A DNA stretch of 64,000 nt. Origin: Hyposmocoma kahamanoa. Lineage: Eukaryota; Arthropoda; Insecta; Lepidoptera; Cosmopterigidae. Position 1 is the first letter of the stretch, and the number at the start of each line of letters is the position of its first letter. A program made the translations under genes and the position numbers. Below are positions 22,135 to 34,424 of the stretch, piece by piece. Location: positions 2,574,825 through 2,638,824 of the forward strand of contig NW_020653715.1 in NCBI RefSeq assembly GCF_003589595.1, in the 5' to 3' direction. The notes below the pieces were generated by a model. The model was not told where the DNA came from, searched no databases, and saw only the letters and a list, made by a program, of their open reading frames with translations.

Positions 22135-22240
22135 ACATACATCACTAAATATCGAAACTCAGATGCGCAAACCCGAACTCAACCCACGACCCACTGCTCC
22201 GACGGTAGGTCAAACCATTAGACTACCACGGCTTTTTAAA
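22135..22240 (-). mobile_element. Probable tRNA-derived SINE head
   Basis: On minus: GCCGTGGTAGTCTAATGG (A-box-like), then GTGGGTCGTGGGTTGAGTTC (degenerate B box). The spacing fits a tRNA-derived Pol III promoter; no intact cloverleaf. Confidence 0.5.
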
Positions 22241-23871
22241 AATATACTGTATTTTAACAATTTCTTAAATTTCTCTTTTCAGAGACGGATCCGCAAACCG
22301 CCGCTGGCAAGGTTCCCCGTTCGTATAGCTATGCTAATAATTTGGACAATGTAGTTTCTGGAAATTGTTGTCGAACTGCGACTCAAGAGCTGGCTCTTGA
22401 ATCTCTCAGTTCGGCACAAATAATTACGGTTTAAATTTAAAATTTTATTCGTAGTACTATTTTCAATTAACTAATAAAAACATTTATTAATGGAACGTAT
22501 AATTGGTTGACGATTAATCTTTGAAAAACACAGCTCCTCAAATATTATCTGAAATATAATGGATCTTACCAAATGGACACTGTAATGACCTCTACATTCA
22601 ATAGAAGACGTGTTCTACTCTCCTTGTAACGCTTTTGCATTTCGGTAATTTTCGAGATACTTATTAACACTTAAAGTTTTTTTTGCTAATGTAAAATGTC
22701 ATATAGGTACTCTGATTTTATAAAACTGAAACTAATAAGTGGTATATATGTGGGTATCTATTAATATTCTATTTTCTATAAACCTTCGTTCGACAATAAA
22801 AGCCAGTCTCGTATTGCGTAGCTTCAATGGTGGTTCGTCATTTACCTAATTTCCTTATATAAACTAATAAGATATTAAAAAACCGATTAGAGAGGGTTTA
22901 TGATCTCGTTTCGTTTCAATTTCGTTAAAAATGTCGATTAAGTTACTTGTGGTAAGGACATTGACTTGTTGGGCACTGTTATTCGGTCAGTTGTACTTTA
23001 CAACGAGTTCTTCTTTTGAATAACAATATAGAACAAAAGATCTAATGACAATGACGCAGAGTCAAACGACCAGATACCTAAAGACAAAATTAAGGTCACT
23101 GTGAGATTCCCACAAGGTGTCTCGAAATGAGATAGAAAACGGACAGCCATATTTCGATACCTCGAATGAACATTACGCCAACTTAATTTTTGGACCTGTT
23201 CAGTTTTCATTTTTAAGTTACTTCAAAAATAGGAAGAGATTATTTATACGTTCGGCTGTATGTATGTTTTCAGATTTCTGCGTCAATTTTGAAAATTCTT
23301 TTTTGTTTGAAAGATCTGATGATGAGGGATCCATGGGAATTGGGGATAATTCGCAATTTTTATAGGCATGTCAGTGTACATACCTATTTCCTCCATCAAT
23401 TGTGGACCAATTTCGAAAATTCGTTATTTATTTGAAAAGGTATACTCTCGAGGCGGTCCCTGGTGCCGAGGAAACTGTTCCGGGTCCGTTTCGGCTATCA
23501 CAAATTACTAATTATATTCCGCAATTAATAGACGACTATTCACTTGAGCCAATACATGTAGTCAACAAATCACAGTCACCACGACGTTTAAAATGTACAA
23601 AGGGGTCCGTAACAGACTCGTTGTCATCCAGAAGTCAGAATCGGATGAGGGTATCCCATGGACATTGAAAAAACCCGATAAGCAAACTTTTGAGGACGGT
23701 TTTTTTTTCAATGAAAAAGTTACAATTGTGTTTTTTGTTTTTTATTTTTTTTTTCACAAAATTCGTCATATTGTTTTTTTTTCGAATTTTGTTTTTTGTT
23801 TCTTTATTTTTTTCTCCATAATTCGGGGAGCATAATAGGTAAAAAAGTTAGTAAATAAATATGGCTGTTTA
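22241..23871. other. Intronic DNA, nothing firmly recognised
   Basis: Several open frames of 70-90 codons at 22998-23835 overlap on both strands. None carries a recognisable domain, splice structure or start context. A poly-T/TTTG-rich stretch is at 23700-23815. Confidence 0.35.
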
Positions 23872-24160
23872 CATTGACTTACAATTATATGGACGTCGGG
23901 TTGCGCTAAAAAGTGTCCGAACTTATAGGGCGTTAAAATCGTATACAGAGCGTCATTCACGCTTTAGTCTTCGTTTGTTCGACTGACAGCGAAGCAAGCA
24001 AAATTAAACAACACTGCGATGACATTACAATTTAAATTCAACGTTTTAACTTTTTCATATTCCTTTACGTGTCACTACGTTTAAATACATAGGTTGACTT
24101 GGGACATTTTTATCGTGGTTTTTGTATTAGACCCGTCGTCCATTTATTTGTAAGTCAATG
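23872..24160. mobile_element. MITE family E, copy 2 (inverted)
   Basis: 289 bp, CATTGACTTACAATTATATG to TTTATTTGTAAGTCAATG. Perfect 8-bp duplication GCTGTTTA at 23864-23871 and 24161-24168. Confidence 0.92.
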
Positions 24161-26192
24161 GCTGTTTACAAAAATAACAGAAAATGACAAAGAAATTAAG
24201 TTGGCGTGTAATGTTCATTGGAGGTCAAATCGAGTGACGAATGAAACAATCAGTCTTCATACCATATATCCCGCGTTCATTCATTTCCATTGATAGGTCG
24301 TATGAAGCGGTCATAAAGTTGTTATTCAGAGATCTAAATATAAAAATAAATCGTTTGTGTTCAATGTAACGCCAGTCCAAGGCAGGTTTATTAGCATATC
24401 TCTGCATAAGGTGTCCATGCTCACCAGTGGGATGTCTAATAACAAAACATCTCGGTCATATTTCTCCTTGCAATCGTACTTAGATGTAGATTGTTTGCGG
24501 ATATTTCGTAATATTAATTTATTTCTTTTTAGTCGTGATCTTCATTACAGAAGGTCGTCTGCTGCATTATCTTCATATTTCGCTCGATTTTCGGTTTCTC
24601 TCAAAACGGTAAAAACAGAAAAACCTGTGAGGACAATGAGTTGGACGCACCAACGCCGAAGCGTTCTGCCGCGATGACTTTTTTCCCCCATCTTATCCAC
24701 CAGAACAAATTTGTCGAAGTTGTCGGATTGTCAGTGGACAATATGATCGACGTAACCGAGAATCCTTTGGCAGCACATCTTCGATAGTCTGGTTTTTACT
24801 CTTTGTTCTAGGATAGCTTTGTTAAACACAGATTTGTTAGAACAGACATACAATTTTTAAACAAAAAACATATTTTGAAGGCATCTATCTTTTTCGTCCA
24901 GTATCGTCCACGATTTTGAGCCGTGAAAAAAATTCATGAAACTAAAATCCGGACTAATCACATCTTGGTAGCATTCGACCTCATATCTTCCCATATGTGT
25001 GACATTTTTGAATGTTTTTGCTCATTAATTCGCGAAAGTTGTTTATTATTATGAGTGTGTGAATTTTTTACATCACTAACCGGTTCAACGCGTTACGCGA
25101 AAGACTGGTTGGTGTTATCGACTGACTGTTGCCATTTAGACATGTGTTTACCAAATACAACTTTTTATGTTATTTGTCAAAATGTTAATATGTTAAAGCT
25201 CACAACGGCACTGCAACTGCTATGACTTGTTAATTAACATCAGGCGCACGACTTGTTCGTCCTACCAGTTGTTGTCTTAGTAAGTTAGAAAACTAACTTC
25301 GCTATGTTATCTAGGAGCTTGTGGTCTGTCTTTATTTCCATTTCAAGTGATATCCGATTAAACGATAAGGGCAGAGGACTGTCTTAGAAGACGAGTGGCG
25401 TCTCTTTAAACACGGTTCTGGCAGAATACCAGCGCCGTGGGAAACATTTACTTTAATTAATAATATGTATAGTTATACGTTCCTTTTTATTATATATTAT
25501 ATGTATATATTTTTTAAGTGTTTCAATATAATAACAATTATGGTGTTAGTTTTAGTGGGTCCAATGTAAATAAGCTGTCAGGGAAGTGATTAATTTTTTA
25601 TATATGTAACCGACGATTAATCGGAAACAAAGACGGACCTCAAACTCCCAAATCCGAAACAACTGTCGTTATTTCCAATTACAATAACAAAAGTGCTTTA
25701 GTTAATTACTCTGGGATCAGAGCAACTATGATATGTTGTCTAATTACTTATATTACATGGCCATGAAGCTTTTTTTTATCCCTTTAACGCGGGTCTTAAT
25801 AAGAATCTCTTACTGTGAAAAAACCATACAAAGTATTCATTCAAACTCAACGGAAATGTATGGTAAGTAATACAAAACAATGTCCAACGAATTAAACCGC
25901 ATACCTAAAATTAACATACAATACATTCGTATATTATCATTTAACATTGATAGAATACCAGCAATATGCCTTTTTGACACTTACGTATGTGATTTTAAGT
26001 ATTAAAGTAGTATGAATGGCTAATTGGGTACTGCTGATAATAAGGTCCTTAAGTTTATCTGTGTTGTTATTTTATATTGGATAACTATAAAAGGTAGATA
26101 CTAACATGAACATAAACGACAATGTAACTAATTTAGTGAGTTAAAGATAAGCAAGTTACTTTAGAATAAAATACCTATTTGCAAAGTAGATC
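24161..26192. other. Intronic DNA, largely unassigned
   Basis: A family D fragment lies at about 25200-25265 (ACGGCACTGCAACTGCTATG, reverse orientation). A 106-codon open frame at 24357-24677 has no recognisable domain. Confidence 0.35.
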
Positions 26193-26642
26193 CTTAGTTC
26201 CCAAAGTGGTCAGGGGTCCACGGGAACTCTTTTTGAACTCGACGGGGTCTACGTTCGCGTGACAAAAAAATGGGGGTTCACAATTCGTAAGTAGCGAAGA
26301 ACTAAAATGTTGGCTTGACTTCACCTATCAATGCAGGCAGATAATATTTAAGAAGCTCAGCGACTGTTACTTGTAAAAACTTGCATATTCCATATTCTAT
26401 ACAACGTGTTTTTACTTTTTTGACATCCACTGGCAGCACAATCAATTAAATTCTCACTTTTTTTTGGAAAACTATTAGTTTGTGGTTGGAACTCAGCAAT
26501 TTGCGTGGCAAATTTCCATAGTTAGATCTAATCTTCAAATTTTTTGTCGAGTTTTGGGAATATGGTAGAAAGGGGGTCCACCGGAACCAGCTAAATTTTG
26601 AAAGTAGTCTATGAGAAAAAAGTCTGGAAACCTCTGGCCTAG
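26193..26642. mobile_element. Possible hAT-type MITE
   Basis: Left CCTTAGTTCCCAAAGTGGTC and right AGTCTGGAAACCTCTGGCCT resemble eroded hAT-type inverted ends (GGTTCCCAAAGT / TCTGGAAACC). An internal GGGGTCCAC repeat occurs near both ends. No clear 8-bp duplication. Confidence 0.35.
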
Positions 26643-27350
26643 ACCAATGGTCGAAAATCGTAAAAAATGTGTAGTTGCAATTAAGTTCTTTTTTGTCGGC
26701 AAAATGCAGGTACGTGTACGCGGCCTTTATTTCTTAACTTTTAAAAACTCTAAATCACAATAACTCTCTAAAAAAACAATAAACAACTAGAAACCAACTT
26801 TTGGTTAAGTAATAACACAATGATTTTAAATGCATTTAATTGCATTTCTCCAACTCCATATGGATAAGCATTTAGATAAATCGGCGGCATCGTCAGAGAA
26901 GCCATGTTGTATTACGTTGACTGCGTTCTAATTAAAATGTGAACCCACATGCAGTAACTGATAAGTTGTTACATCTTTAGATTATTTCATTCTTAAGTAA
27001 GATCTGCAATAGGTTTAATCACTATTTTGTTCATAATATAGACTAGACAAGATAAGTAAGAAGTGGTCTCATGCGCGTCGGACTTTATAAATAGACCGGA
27101 AAATTATTCCTTATCTTTCTGGTTACAAATTATCAATGAACATGAAAGTTTCGCAACCAAGTATAAAAAATGTTTGTTGTGAATTATAACTTAACATAGA
27201 AAAGAAATATCGACTACTTTGAATCGTCAGACATTTTGAATTTGTTTGTTTTGAGGTGGGAAGCCACCGCTTGCTTTGTCTGCCTTAGCGTAAAGATGTA
27301 TTTTTTTAATTAATATTTAGCTAATTACGTAAATTAAGTAAGGCCAATAC
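26643..27350. other. Intron 1 of the calcium-binding gene, near the donor
   Basis: AT-rich DNA with no feature I can support. Confidence 0.35.
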
Positions 27351-27446
27351 CTTGAATTGATTGGTTGCACTGGTACAAGAAAATAAAGCTGCCTTCTCTA
27401 AATTAGCAGCTGCTCTCCATCCAATTCTCAAAACAGAAATCGCCAT
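27351..27446 (-). CDS. Proposed first coding exon of the calcium-binding protein gene
   Basis: On the minus strand, GGCAAAATGGCG gives an ATG at 27446-27444 in good insect start context. It opens 32 codons (MAISVLRIGWRAAANLEKAA to SATNQFK), ending TTCAAG|GTATTG, a plausible phase-0 donor. The peptide is rich in Arg, Ala and Leu with no acidic residue in the first 15, so it could be an amphipathic or mitochondrial-type leader. It joins in frame with 9290-9493 (both phase 0) across an intron of about 17.9 kb. Linking it to the EF-hand gene is inference from strand, order and phase. It could instead start a different minus-strand gene. Confidence 0.5.
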
Positions 27447-28559
27447 TTTGCCTAAAAAACGACACTTCACGTATCTGAACAATTTTTCATAAGTTTTAAA
27501 AATCACACTTTCTTAAAAAATATCCAAATTTTTATAACAAATTTACGTAGTGCTTCCGAAGCGTGGTTGAACAGACTGGTTTGAATTTAGAATGTGCGTT
27601 CGGTTTTATTCGTAGCCGGTGGGGGTCGTTGTTTTTTTTTAACCGGTAACTTGAGGTCGAGTGTTAAAACATCGTAAGTGCATTTATCTCCTTTATCTAG
27701 TTTTAATAAGTTGTGTTGCTTTTCAAGGTTGCGTTTTCTACTTTAAGATGCAGTTTTTATGACATCTTTTGTCTTGGAATATCCCGGTGTTTATACGGCG
27801 CCATTTAAAACTCATCAGTAAAATGCACCAGATACGCAGCGTTAAATAATTTTAACTGTTTTCAAAAGAGACTTTGTGATCTATTTTTTTTTTAAAGCGG
27901 ATATGTGACCATTTGTCACTAGTTGAGTTTTGGATCGTGGACTGCATGGCACCATACCGGGCCTGACGCTCTCCTAACTGAACTACCTACGGTAAGAACC
28001 AACAGACGTTACAGATTTTTGTATGTGCTTGTTGCAGATTATTTGTCTTAATAATTATAAGAAACTTTTTAGAAAAAAATTTTTTAGAAAAAATAAAAAA
28101 ATAAATTACGTCCCGAACGAGCTTTTTTCCCATGACGGGTTTTTGAACTCATCATGGAAATGGGACGTCCCTTGCAATCGGAATACCTGGCAACACTATT
28201 TGCCTTTCTATTTAAATTCATATATATCCCACTAATGGTTACAAGTTTCCTCTTAAATTCTCTCTTAAGTTTCCTCAGTTGCATGTTCAGCAATGAAAAC
28301 CAATGTTAGACTGTTTCCCAAAAAAAATTTACAAGTTGGTCATAGAGGCGTACCGGGATTTTTATAGGTCTACTAACCAAACACTTGGTTTTTTTTGGTT
28401 TACAGTGTCTCCACCATGAGTGCAGCACCATAAATACTTCATAAATATTCATACACAAAATATATAAGTATACAAAATACTTTTGTATTTATGCCTAATT
28501 GTATAGTGTCCCTTTGCGGTCAAAAGAAGAAGTAACAAATTGTACAAAAATATTATGAT
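27447..28559. other. Upstream (5') region of the proposed first exon
   Basis: It includes the probable 5' UTR and promoter of the minus-strand gene. No clear TATA box is obvious. The ACGTCCCGAACGAGC...GGGACGTCCC region around 28110-28175 may be a repeat. No coding exon found. Confidence 0.35.
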
Positions 28560-29395
28560 CCAAGGTTAGAAGCATCCAGCTGCGGAATTCTCTGCCTGAA
28601 TCGATCAGATGCGCTAAGTCTGTTGAGTTGCCGGCTTATCGGTATTCTACAGGATATATCACGGAGAGTGTGCGATGGAATTGCATAATTTGATTCCGCC
28701 TTCCCCTTTGCATCATCGGGAGACTAGACGTGGGCGGGGGTTCCACCCCTATGCTGTGAATATTCCCCGGATTCACACGAAGCGTTTCGCTTCCACATTT
28801 GTATGGCGAGCGACTCGGGAGTGGAATTCCCTGCCTGCAGACTTGTTCCCCGAACGCTATAACTTGGACCTTTTCAACGCCAGAGTGAATAGGCATTATT
28901 TAGGTATGCATGCTACATCCTCGACCTCATCGTCCTTTCCATCAGGTGAGATGGTCAAAGCTCATTATCTTACACTCTAATTATTTATTTTTTCTCTATT
29001 CTTACCTGTTTTAGATATTATGCGTTGTTATTATTATGTTTTATATAATCCGACTTTCATTTTGTGTAATAATATATATTTTTTGTTATTTATTTATTTA
29101 TTACTATTATGTTGGATATCTGTTTTATGAAATTGATTGATGATTCTTCTTTTTTTCTTGTGTATGTGCAATATGTGTATTAAATACGTATTCTGTAGCG
29201 CCCTCAATTAATTACTATATCACAGTTTTTCCTGTAATCCGAAGGTTGCCTGGAAGAGATTGCTAAGTTGTAAGTTTCTTTTTATTATTTTTTCTATTAT
29301 TTTGTATTTGGTCCAGTGTGCAAAAGCAGGTATCATGTAGTCATTTCATTCATTAATTCATTCATTGATTTTAATTTTTTTTTTCATTCTGTATA
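28560..29395 (+). mobile_element. 5'-truncated Jockey/CR1-like LINE with reverse transcriptase C-terminus
   Basis: The open frame at 28675-28980 encodes ELHNLIPPSPLHHRETRRG, then KRFASTFVWRATREWNSLPA and FPERYNLDLFNARVNRHYLG. This is the signature C-terminus (kRF..sF..R....WN.LP...FP..YnL..Fk..vn) of Jockey/CR1-superfamily reverse transcriptases. Upstream codons continue with a frame shift. The 3' region carries GTTGCCTGGAAGAGATTGCT and ends in an ATTCATTC-type microsatellite. Everything upstream of the C-terminus is missing, so it cannot be autonomous. Confidence 0.85.
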
Positions 29396-29477
29396 AGTCT
29401 AAATGGTTAGTAAGTATACTAACAAAACGATCTGTAAATTGTCTGCAATATTTCTTTTTATTTGAGTTTTATTTATA

Positions 29478-29672
29478 ATATAATAATAATATTACCGTAC
29501 ACTGTCATAGCCCTATGAAACCTAAACATGGACGCAGACAGACAACCACAAATTACACCCAAACTCACGAGAGAAATAAATGTAGGTATACAAATATTCC
29601 TGCCGGTCTGGAAATGGAACCCAGGACCTCCGCGTTGCAGTCCAGCGTGGTAACCGTTTGTCCGCGGAGGCT
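29478..29672 (-). mobile_element. tRNA-derived SINE family S1
   Basis: On minus: AGCCTCCGCGGACAAACGG, TGCAACGCGGAGGTCCTGGG, a diverged B box, TTTATTTCTCTCGTGAGTTT, and an (ATT)n tail. Same body as 10414-10632. Confidence 0.75.
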
Positions 29673-30474
29673 CTAAATTATGCTATCAACACGGACAACT
29701 ATACCGAAAACCTACAATAAGTACCCTGTTCTGTTGCTGGAATATCCCTACCCCATGCTGTACTTTATTATCTCATACCTACGTGCAAGTAGCGCATAGA
29801 TGTCTAAAAAAGAGAATAAAAAACGTAAAATATATATAAAAATGCCTTATCACTTTGTTTTTATTGACCCTTATTATTTTTGTACTTTACGGCATATGAA
29901 TGTTTAACTTTTCGTTTAAATATGAACTCTATTCCTTTGTAATAACCGGCACTTATCGTAAGCAAACATTTTGGGCAATATTTCGATAGTTTTATTGACA
30001 TTGATTGCTCGATTCTGTGGCTTTATACAGAGACGGGCTCACGAAATTGGCGCCCCTTGGAAAGTAATTGTCAGCTACATATTAGCGCTCACGCTATCTG
30101 AGTACAATAAGTAATATCCATCTACGTTTAATTTCCTATGAAGATTACACATTACTTTCGGACGTGCAGATTTTGTTTGTAATAAAAACAACAATCGAAA
30201 AAAAAAACATTAACAAATTGTACAGCAATAAATTCTTAATTTCAATCATAATTACAAAGTCTTCTATTTTTTTTTTTTGGATAAGTTTCTAGGAAGACTA
30301 AATAAGAATTTTTTCTCCTCTCTTTATCAAAAGATAAGTGTAATAATCACCACAGGTGTCTTTAAGTTTCAAAGTGGAACAATACATAAATAATAATAAA
30401 AAAAAAATTTAAAAAAATGTTTTATACGTTCATTTTAAAGTGCATAGTACAGGGGCGGATGTTTCCATTTAGGC
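29673..30474. other. Intergenic DNA, nothing recognised
   Basis: AT-rich DNA with short A/T homopolymers; no exon or element ends identified. Confidence 0.35.
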
Positions 30475-31012
30475 TTGTTAGGGCCTGTGTTAGGAAACAT
30501 CGCTCTCAGGACCTCTCGCTGCCGAGCGTGGTTGCCGCCATGCTCGGTAGCGAGGAGTCCTGGGAGGCGGTGGCCTCCTTTTGCGCAGAGGTTATGTCGC
30601 AAAAGGAGGCCGCGGAGCGGGTGCGCGAGGACGCGGCGGACGCGCACCCGCTTCGGCGCAGACGTATGTGGAGAAGGCGAAGGCAGTTCGCTGCTCGCCT
30701 GACCCCCTAGTGAGGCCAGCGGGCTCTGGATAGGGACTCCGGAGCCTGCATTGCACGGTCTCACTCGTCTGGGGGGCGGGTCGGAGGACAACCGACTCGC
30801 CCCTCCGTTGGCGCGAGAGCCCTGACGCAAGCTAGGGCGGCCGGGCGGCATCGTGGTGAATGTTCACCGATCCCACGGCGCCGACTCAACCGGCGAGAGG
30901 GAAACCCGGGGGGTTTTAGTGGGGTAGTCCCCCCAGACTGGAGGGAGAGTCCCCACATAACCCCTGAGTCTCCCTGGGCTCATATCCATAAAGATTTCCC
31001 CCCCGTTACATC
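30475..31012 (+). mobile_element. 5'-truncated R1-clade LINE 3' end
   Basis: A sharply GC-rich island in AT-rich DNA. The plus frame reads LSLPSVVAAMLGSEESWEAV, ASFCAEVMSQKEAAERVRED and RRRRMWRRRRQFAARLTP then stop (30708-30710). This W-x4-FC..VM..KE.AER.RE...RRRR pattern is the usual C-terminus of R1-clade LINE ORF2 proteins. About 300 nt of GC-rich 3' UTR follows. The rest of ORF2 is absent. Confidence 0.8.
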
Positions 31013-31820
31013 GCTCTTCTATAATATTAATGGTAATATTGCTCTTATATAATTTTAAGATGATGAACAGGCTACTTTAATATCTACGATATTATTTAAA
31101 CAGCCTACCTTAATATCTACTATACTAAATTATTATATTAATACATAACCTTACAAATTAACTACTGCTAATTATACTTATTAATAGAAAGAACAATTGC
31201 AAGTAGAGTGATTTATGAAGTTTTACTTGTAAAACTTGCATACGGCTCCAACGCGTATTTGTACACTGGTTTCAACAACGTCATATGTAAAAATAATCAT
31301 TTTACGGATTTATTTTCAAACTTCCCAGGTTTTCCGTACAAAATTTAAAATATTCAGATGAATGTTACAAAATATTAATTTGAAGTTACATTATATGTTT
31401 TCTGATGGCTGATCGGTAGAGTTTTTAGTCGTCTACATTTTCCGTAGCAGTCACATTTTTATTTGCCAAGTTTGCCATCTTGGACTTTTATCAATGTTGA
31501 AGCAGGCGTACATTTTCCCAGGAAAGTGCGCCCCTTTAAAGTCCCCTTAATATGACCCTGTATCAAGTCTGGTGATACGCATACGGGCCCACGTAGGCCC
31601 TGCAATCGCAATTTAGGTTAACGACTCGTCTCGTGTTGATAAACATTTAAGTTTTTCCTTATTTACAAGTTTCATTTTAACATGCAATTTGTTTATTGTT
31701 GTACGAACTAGTTTACTAAATAAGGTGAGTATACTAACTGCGGGACTAAACGCTTATATCTAGTTACTATAATATATATTACAATTAAGTAATGTACATA
31801 GGGAATAACCTTTTAAGAAA
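31013..31820. other. Intergenic DNA, nothing recognised
   Basis: AT-rich; no supported feature. Confidence 0.35.
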
Positions 31821-31821
31821 A

Positions 31822-31920
31822 TCAAGTGACGGGACGAACAAGTCGTACGCCTGGTGGTATACCACCTGCAACACGCCTGTCCATAACAGTTGTAGTACCA
31901 CTCAAGACTTTAAAATCACA
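31822..31920 (+). repeat. Dispersed repeat family D fragment
   Basis: GACGGGACGAACAAGTCGTA and ACGCCTGTCCATAACAGTTG match the 16480 and 41466 copies. It abuts a SINE. Confidence 0.6.
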
Positions 31921-31922
31921 AA

Positions 31923-32093
31923 GAACTGGCCGAAAGGTTTCCATGCTGTTCTGCTACGGAGAGGTCCCGGATTCCCGAGCCGGGAGAAATATTTGCATAG
32001 CCTACATTTATTTCTCTCGTGAGTTTGGGTATAATTTGTGGTTGGCTATGTGTGTGTCCATGGCACTGGCGATACAAGGTTTCCCTAGTGCGT
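31923..32093 (+). mobile_element. tRNA-derived SINE family S1 (plus strand)
   Basis: CTGGCCGAAAGGTTTCCATG (A box), GAGGTCCCGGATTCCCGAGC (diverged B box) and TTTATTTCTCTCGTGAGTTT in order, ending near CCTAGTGCG. 5' end slightly truncated. Confidence 0.75.
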
Positions 32094-32104
32094 TAAAGAA
32101 AAGA

Positions 32105-32340
32105 TCCGAGAGAGGACTGCCACTCTGCCGTCCACTAACTAAAAGGCGGTTAAGTGACAAATAGGAAAGTTTTAAGTAGCAAAAGATAGAACACAAAGTT
32201 GTCTTTTAAAAAGTCAAAATTATTTAACGTGTTCTGCTTATCGGAACTCACCTTAACGTTTAATCAATATTCCAAAACTGGAGTAGGAGAGAGAGGAGAG
32301 GTTTTTTATGATATCACAAAAAAATATTTTGTCTCTTAGC
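32105..32340. repeat. Repeat family I, uninterrupted copy
   Basis: CTGCCGTCCACTAACTAAAA, AGATAGAACACAAAGTTGTC and ATCGGAACTCACCTTAACG match the split copy at 10780-11330. A family D tail continues to about 32470. Confidence 0.6.
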
Positions 32341-32470
32341 CGCCTTCTAGGTAGACACATAAGTTGACAAGTTCCATGTACCTGTGATTGCACCCGCACC
32401 CTTGTCCCTCAAAACCAAAATACACTCACATTACTGTTTACACTCTTTCACAAGAAGCTCTACTGCTTAG

Positions 32471-33454
32471 AACGTATGAATTAATAGTTGAATCCATTAA
32501 TGGGCTTGTGCTGAACACACAACTCCAGTAAAAGTTTTCGACCACGCAGAACAACCTTGTTGAATTTTTGTGTAGGCACGTTGTTCATACAGCCTTCTAC
32601 TTGCTATGTATGATGTGGTAGGACGGGTAGTACTATCGATCGACACTAAAAAAATTGATAAATTTTATTCATTTTATGAACAACTCACACTTAACCAAAT
32701 AATTAACTATGCTATTATATTTTTTATTCGATTAAAAGATACTTTCATTACTTTCTTTGTATAAGTTTTGTCATCTATATCTAGGATATATATATATATA
32801 GGATACATATATCTAGGAGCCTTTAATGTTCAAATTTTGGATATTTCTAATTTTATTTTTAGAAAGTTATTGATGTCAATTTATTCATTAGGTAGCGTAC
32901 TTTCGATATCTGTTTAAAGCTTAATGATATCTCCTTATTTATAGAATAAACGCGTGGGCATACCTAACGATTACACCCAGTATTAATTTAGTTATAGGCA
33001 GATAAATATTTAATATGTAGCTTACTATCGCATTAGGTAATATCCTGTAATGATAGATTATAAGTACCTGGATATTAGTAAATAAATAAATACATTTCTC
33101 TATGCGCCTGTTGCAGATATTTTGTATTGGGTTTTAAGGGATTTTTTGGCGAATTACATTTATGAAATTTTGTTTACTTTTTTATGAACTACAACTTGAA
33201 CAAATTTAACACTTATTCATGTACATTTTTTTAATAAAAGAATCAATCAAATCGATTAATAATCTCATTGACGGTGAATACGAATGGTTTTCTCTGCAAA
33301 TTATTAAATTATAAAAGCGGAGGCCACACTGTAAACGAAGCTAGCTAACTTAGCTTAACTCGCGTAGTTGCAAAGCTAAACTAAGAATATACGTAGTAAG
33401 CAGTGACGTGCTACACTAGGGATACGTGCGAGGGTGACGGGTGGCATATTTTAC
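32471..33454. other. Intergenic DNA with an (AT)n tract
   Basis: A short AT repeat is near 32785-32800. No gene or element ends identified. Confidence 0.35.
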
Positions 33455-33790
33455 ACAGCTTAGCAGGATCGTTGGGTTAGTTTAGTTAGCTCGGTTAATG
33501 CGGCAGTGATCTCCTTCTGTGAAGCGAGGTCGCCAAGCGTGATCTGGAGAGGGCCGATCCCTCTCGGCGGCGGCGCAACTTCGCGGCTGCGGGCGATCGG
33601 AGCGGGGGCGTTTTGGCCCGCTTCGTCGTGAGGAGGGAAGGGGAAGGACGTAGCTCCTTCTAGGCGCTTGGGGGGCTCCGGTGCGTAAAGTCGGTCCCGG
33701 ATCCTTCCCACTAGAGCATCCGAGATGGTCACGGTGGGGTTTTTGACGGTAGGAGTCTGTCTGCATGAATACATGCCCCGGCTACGGGTG
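33455..33790 (-). other. GC-rich block with a 104-codon minus-strand open frame, probably transposon-derived
   Basis: A GC-rich island with an open frame on minus (33460-33774). The peptide is proline-rich with VTISDALVGRIRDRLYAPEP and DLASQKEITAALTELTKL. I do not recognise it. Its base composition matches the R1-type LINE block at 30475 rather than the host genes, so a LINE 5'/ORF1 fragment is a reasonable guess, but there is no diagnostic motif. Confidence 0.4.
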
Positions 33791-33949
33791 TTGAGCTAAG
33801 GTAGCTTCGGTCGCGACGTAGCCTGCGCTTGAATTTATACTACGCGACACACGACAGATGACAAAATAGTTTGATAATAAATCAATCGAACTGCCAATCA
33901 CACCAAATACTACAAGGACATATTAGTCAATCATGACTGTCGTCAGCGA

Positions 33950-34135
33950 TTACGTTGTGCGCGGAATAGGTAAACAAAAAACATGCAGTACTGTGAGCTT
34001 ACATGCGTCCACTGCTGGACATAAACCTCCCCTAGAGCACGCCAACTTTCCCGGACTTGTGTCGCCCGCATCCAGCCTCTGCCGGCCACCTTGCTCAGGT
34101 CATCCGTCCATCTTGCCGCAGGGCGTTCCACACTA
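33950..34135 (-). pseudogene. RTE-clade LINE C-terminal fragment
   Basis: On minus the frame reads ERPAARWTDDLSKVAGRGWM, then RESWRALGEVYVQQWT. W.DD....AG..W......R..W..LgE.YVQQWT is the characteristic C-terminus of RTE/BovB-type LINEs. On plus it appears as the familiar GTCCACTGCTGGACATAAAC. Strongly truncated. Confidence 0.75.
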
Positions 34136-34424
34136 CGTTTCTTCTGGACAATTCTGCTCCACTACTACTACTGGCGTACTTCCCTGCCTGGACTCTTTCA
34201 CAAGGACCAAAAATCTCTCTAAATATCTGAAATAAAAAGGTCTGATCCTACATGATACTTGCTAAGATCACCGAGCTCCTAGAAAGTGAAGTTCGGTGAA
34301 CCTAGCAAGCAATTAGGAGTCTAACCTATCATCTTGAGAACTCTATTTAGCTCTGTCCGAGATGCCCAAACAGAGCCCTATATGAAATACATTAAATATA
34401 TTATACATGTAAAGTATAATTAAG

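Noticed and set aside
23402..23835. Adjacent 80-90 codon plus frames as a small gene
   Set aside because: No domain, poly-T/Phe-rich end and overlapping frames; nothing supports expression.
30435..30958. Minus-strand 138-codon and 65-codon frames
   Set aside because: They are antisense shadows of the GC-rich R1-type LINE 3' end, where the plus frame has the diagnostic C-terminus.
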